From Verrucomicrobiaceae bacterium UBA2429 (lineage in GTDB: Bacteria; Verrucomicrobiota; Verrucomicrobiia; Verrucomicrobiales; Verrucomicrobiaceae), in NCBI GenBank assembly GCA_002343505.1, contig DDQZ01000077.1, positions 14,797-78,796 on the forward strand: DNA of 64,000 nucleotides, in the 5' to 3' direction. The first letter of the stretch is position 1, and each line of letters opens with the position of its first letter. The translations under genes were made by a program, and so were the position numbers. Positions 61,797-64,000 of this stretch are shown in pieces. A model generated the notes under the pieces. It saw only the letters and a program-made list of their open reading frames with translations. It was not told the DNA's origin and searched no databases.

Positions 61797-63642
61797 CACC
61801 ACCTGCGCGGGCTGCGGTGCGCCGCTCGGCAAGGACGTGCTGGGCGGCGTCTGCGCGGCCTGCTTCGCGCGCGGCGCGCTGCTGCCCGAGGGAGGCTGGC
61901 TGCAATCCCTGCAAGCCGGTGATGAGGAAGCCCAACCTTGGCCCGAGCTGCCGGACTGGCAGATACTCGGCGTGCTGGGCGCCGGCGGCATGGGCACGGT
62001 CTTCCGCGCGCAACGCCGCGCCGACGGGATCATCGCCGCGCTCAAGGTGCTCGACGGCCGCTGGTCGCGCGACCCGCTGATGAGCGCGCGCTTTGAAGCG
62101 GAGGCGGACGCCCTCAAGCGGCTGGAGCATCCAAACATCGTCCGCGTGCTGGAGACCTGCGAAGCGCACGACGGAAGACTGTGCATCGTCATGGAGCTGG
62201 TGGACGGTTGCGACCTCGGCAGGCTGTTGCGTGCGGGTCCGCTCGGCACGGCCCGATCCCTGGAAATTTTTCAGAAGGTCTGCGCCGCCGTCGTCTTCGC
62301 CCATGCGCGCGGATTTTCGCATCGCGACATCAAGCCGGCGAACATCCTCGTGACGGGCGATGACGGGGTGAAGCTGGCCGACTTCGGCCTCGCCAAGGAA
62401 TGCACGGAGGGAACCATCGGCGCGCTGACGGCGACCACCGACCAGTTTGGCACCGCCTACTATCTCGCCCCGGAGCGCATGATCTCGCGTTCCCCGGACG
62501 GACCGCCGCAGGACGTGTATGCGCTGGGCGTGCTGTTGTATCACCTGCTTGCCGGGCGCATGCCGATCGGCAACTACACACCCGTCTCGCGTCTGGCGCC
62601 AGTGCCGGCGGCGTTCGATGCGCTGATTGCCAAAGCCCTCGAAGCCGATCCCGCCCGGCGCATCGAAAGCGCCGACGCACTCGGCCAGGCCATCGCCAAA
62701 GCATGGCGCGCGCACGAGAACAGCGGCCAGCGAAGACAAAACGCACGGCGGCTGCTGCTGGTTGCCGCTGCTGGTGCGCTGGGCGCGGGTTTGTTGCTCA
62801 GCGGAGCAGCATGGCAGCGATCCAGAGTGCCGGAGCGGCCCGTCTTCACACCACCCTCCGCGGTCAAAGCCGGTTCTCATTGGGAGAACAGCCTTGGCAT
62901 GAGGTTCGTGCCCGTGCCCGGCACGCGCGTGCTGTTTTCAATCTGGGAGACGCGCCGCAGGGATGTGGAACCCTTCATCGCGGTGGAGAAAGCCACCGTC
63001 GCCACCAGCTACCGGGAGGTCGAGGCGGAACGAAGCCGCAAGAGTTTCAACATCCAGACGCTTGGACCGGGCGGACGGCTCATCGCCGCCGGGAGCTGGG
63101 CGGAGCCGGGCTTCCCTGTCACGGACGATCATCCCGCGTGCTTCATGCTGCCGCGTGATGGCGCGCGCTTCTGCCAGTGGCTCACATGGAAGGAACAGGC
63201 GGAAGGCCGTCTGCTGCCGGGCCAGTGTTATCGCCTGCCCACGGCTGAGGAATGGCTCATCGCCGCCGGTGGCGAGGACACGCCGCCGCGCGCCGGCAAC
63301 GTCGCCGGCCCCGAGGCGCGGGATGAATTTTGGAACCCGCGCTGGCCCACGTTCGACAAGGCGGATGCGTTTCCCCGCATGGCACCGGTGGGATCGTTCC
63401 CGGCGGAGTTGCACGGCTTGTTCGACATCTCGGGAAACGTCAGCGAGTGGGTGCTGCGCTCCGAGGCGGACATCATCAAGCCGTCCTGGGAAACCGACGC
63501 CCTGCTGCTCGGTCCGGACTTTCACGACGGCAGCGCCGACGTGGCCAGCTTCCGCCACCGCCGCCCTTCGCCGATGAACCTGCGTCTGCCGAATTTCGGC
63601 TTCCGCATCGTCCTGGAGCATGAGATCACTAAGGCGCCTTAA
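61780..63642 (+). CDS. Serine/threonine protein kinase with C-terminal SUMF (formylglycine-enzyme-like) domain
   Basis: A 620-residue membrane protein. A small zinc-ribbon-like CxxC...CxxC lies at about 9-32 (TCAGCGAPL, VCAACFAR). The kinase domain (about 62-310) has LGAGGMGTVFRA, the Lys in AALKVLD, HRDIKPANIL (about 181) and ADFGLA, all intact. A membrane span (LLLVAAAGALGAGLLLSGAAW) lies at about 325-345. Residues about 370-615 match SUMF/FGE-sulfatase (NSLGMRFVPVPG, RLPTAEEWLIAAGG, LFDISGNVSEWV, NFGFRIVLE). The ending GFRI, not GFRC, argues against a real FGE, so this is probably a sensor or binding domain. Coupled to the upstream sigma gene. Confidence 0.88.
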   Translation: MNPQADTTCAGCGAPLGKDVLGGVCAACFARGALLPEGGWLQSLQAGDEEAQPWPELPDWQILGVLGAGGMGTVFRAQRRADGIIAALKVLDGRWSRDPLMSARFEAEADALKRLEHPNIVRVLETCEAHDGRLCIVMELVDGCDLGRLLRAGPLGTARSLEIFQKVCAAVVFAHARGFSHRDIKPANILVTGDDGVKLADFGLAKECTEGTIGALTATTDQFGTAYYLAPERMISRSPDGPPQDVYALGVLLYHLLAGRMPIGNYTPVSRLAPVPAAFDALIAKALEADPARRIESADALGQAIAKAWRAHENSGQRRQNARRLLLVAAAGALGAGLLLSGAAWQRSRVPERPVFTPPSAVKAGSHWENSLGMRFVPVPGTRVLFSIWETRRRDVEPFIAVEKATVATSYREVEAERSRKSFNIQTLGPGGRLIAAGSWAEPGFPVTDDHPACFMLPRDGARFCQWLTWKEQAEGRLLPGQCYRLPTAEEWLIAAGGEDTPPRAGNVAGPEARDEFWNPRWPTFDKADAFPRMAPVGSFPAELHGLFDISGNVSEWVLRSEADIIKPSWETDALLLGPDFHDGSADVASFRHRRPSPMNLRLPNFGFRIVLEHEITKAP

Positions 63643-63861
63643 GCGTTGTCCGCGCGGGTGCATTCCATTGGTCAAATCACAAGACCAGATAATCCGGCTC
63701 GCAGGGCGCGTCTTGAACAGCGTCTTCTCATTGTCATGCCTGCCCACGCCGATTCGCAAACCAGCCAGCCCGTGAGAACTCCTGCTGGAAATGCCAGACT
63801 CGACCGCGCCTTTGCGCCGTTCGACATCGCGGTTTGCCGGGCTGCCCATGCGGGAAGCAGA

Positions 63862-64000
63862 GTGGCGTTACTGAAATCCCTCCCTGTGTTCCTCTATGTC
63901 CTCGGTGGTTGTCTCAAAGCCGCCGACTTCCGCGTCGAAAACAGCACCGTGCTCACGAGTGAGGGCGCGTATCACTGGGCGCAGTCGCGGCCTGCGGTGA
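63862..64000 (+). CDS. Start of an exported protein (cut by window edge)
   Basis: From a GTG at 63862, after a purine-rich GGGAAGCAG, a signal-like segment reads ALLKSLPVFLYVLGGCLKAADFRVENSTVLTS. The frame stays open to the window end. The Gly-Gly-Cys could be a lipoprotein site. The protein family cannot be named from 46 residues. Confidence 0.5.
   Translation, partial: MALLKSLPVFLYVLGGCLKAADFRVENSTVLTSEGAYHWAQSRPAV

Noticed and set aside
61780..63642. SUMF domain as the formylglycine-generating enzyme for the local sulfatases
   Set aside because: It ends GFRI rather than the Cys-containing FGE ending and is part of a membrane kinase.
1..64000. CRISPR arrays, tRNA, rRNA, integrases or insertion sequences
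   Set aside because: None could be recognised by reading; no regular 24-40-base repeat array or transposase motif was seen.

Overview
The window looks like chromosomal DNA of a Verrucomicrobiota bacterium, probably Verrucomicrobiaceae and near Prosthecobacter/Verrucomicrobium. This rests on gene content rather than a marker gene. The evidence is GC-rich coding throughout, several sulfatases, the PSCyt1/DUF1549/DUF1553 - DUF1501 and DUF1587/DUF1592/DUF1588 - DUF1552 families typical of the Planctomycetes-Verrucomicrobia group, ECF sigma/FecR and ECF sigma/kinase modules, Tat-exported Gfo/Idh/MocA oxidoreductases, and many secreted glycan-acting enzymes.

Layout. 1-9.2 kb is mostly housekeeping: the start of a ParC/GyrA-type topoisomerase subunit, a TIR-transmembrane protein, an RluA-type pseudouridine synthase, alpha/beta hydrolase, truncated haemoglobin, PBP4-type D-Ala-D-Ala carboxypeptidase, EVE protein, nitroreductase, DUF456 membrane protein and a secreted Gfo/Idh/MocA protein. 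9.2-15.5 kb has a beta-helix protein, an M20 amidohydrolase and a three-part sialidase/golvesin-like/FAD-oxidoreductase fusion. 15.7-20.1 kb is a defence and accessory island: a complete ABC-three-component (ABC-3C) operon in which every junction is an ATGA overlap, a DUF1016 stub and a Fic protein. 20.1-24.1 kb holds a glycosidase-like propeller protein and two sialidases. 24.2-30.7 kb is a GntR-regulated unit (regulator, HpcH/HpaI aldolase, LamG-PSCyt1-DUF1549-DUF1553 protein, DUF1501 protein). 30.9-43.5 kb is a sulfatase and cytochrome-like region with one badly deleted sulfatase, two intact sulfatases, DUF1552 and DUF1588 proteins, an inserted nucleotidyltransferase pair, an ECF sigma/FecR pair, and a chimeric gene joining a PSCyt1-DUF1587 head to a DUF1501 tail. 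43.5-55.3 kb is a glycan/pectin-type locus: two esterases, a propeller glycosidase, two pectate-lyase-like proteins, a GH88/GH105 hydrolase, a decayed FAD-oxidoreductase/sialidase pair, DUF4256 and a sialate O-acetylesterase-like enzyme. 55.3-64 kb holds a leucine-rich repeat protein, a very large secreted protein, an ECF sigma factor overlapping a serine/threonine kinase with a SUMF domain, and the start of a further secreted protein.

How the genes work together. Most of the window appears devoted to outside-the-cytoplasm breakdown of sulfated, acetylated or acidic polysaccharides. Lyases and propeller hydrolases cut chains, sulfatases and acetylesterases remove decorations, GH105 trims unsaturated ends, and Tat-exported oxidoreductases, an isomerase-like protein and an HpcH/HpaI aldolase could handle the released acids. 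Into this are set the ABC-3C conflict system and smaller conflict-type genes. The strongest candidates for a second look are the ABC-3C operon, the TIR protein with an exported C-terminal region, the sialidase-FAD fusion, the chimeric DUF1587/DUF1501 gene, and a pair of three-way-junction intergenic repeats flanking a sulfatase gene. No rRNA, tRNA, CRISPR array, integrase or insertion sequence was seen.
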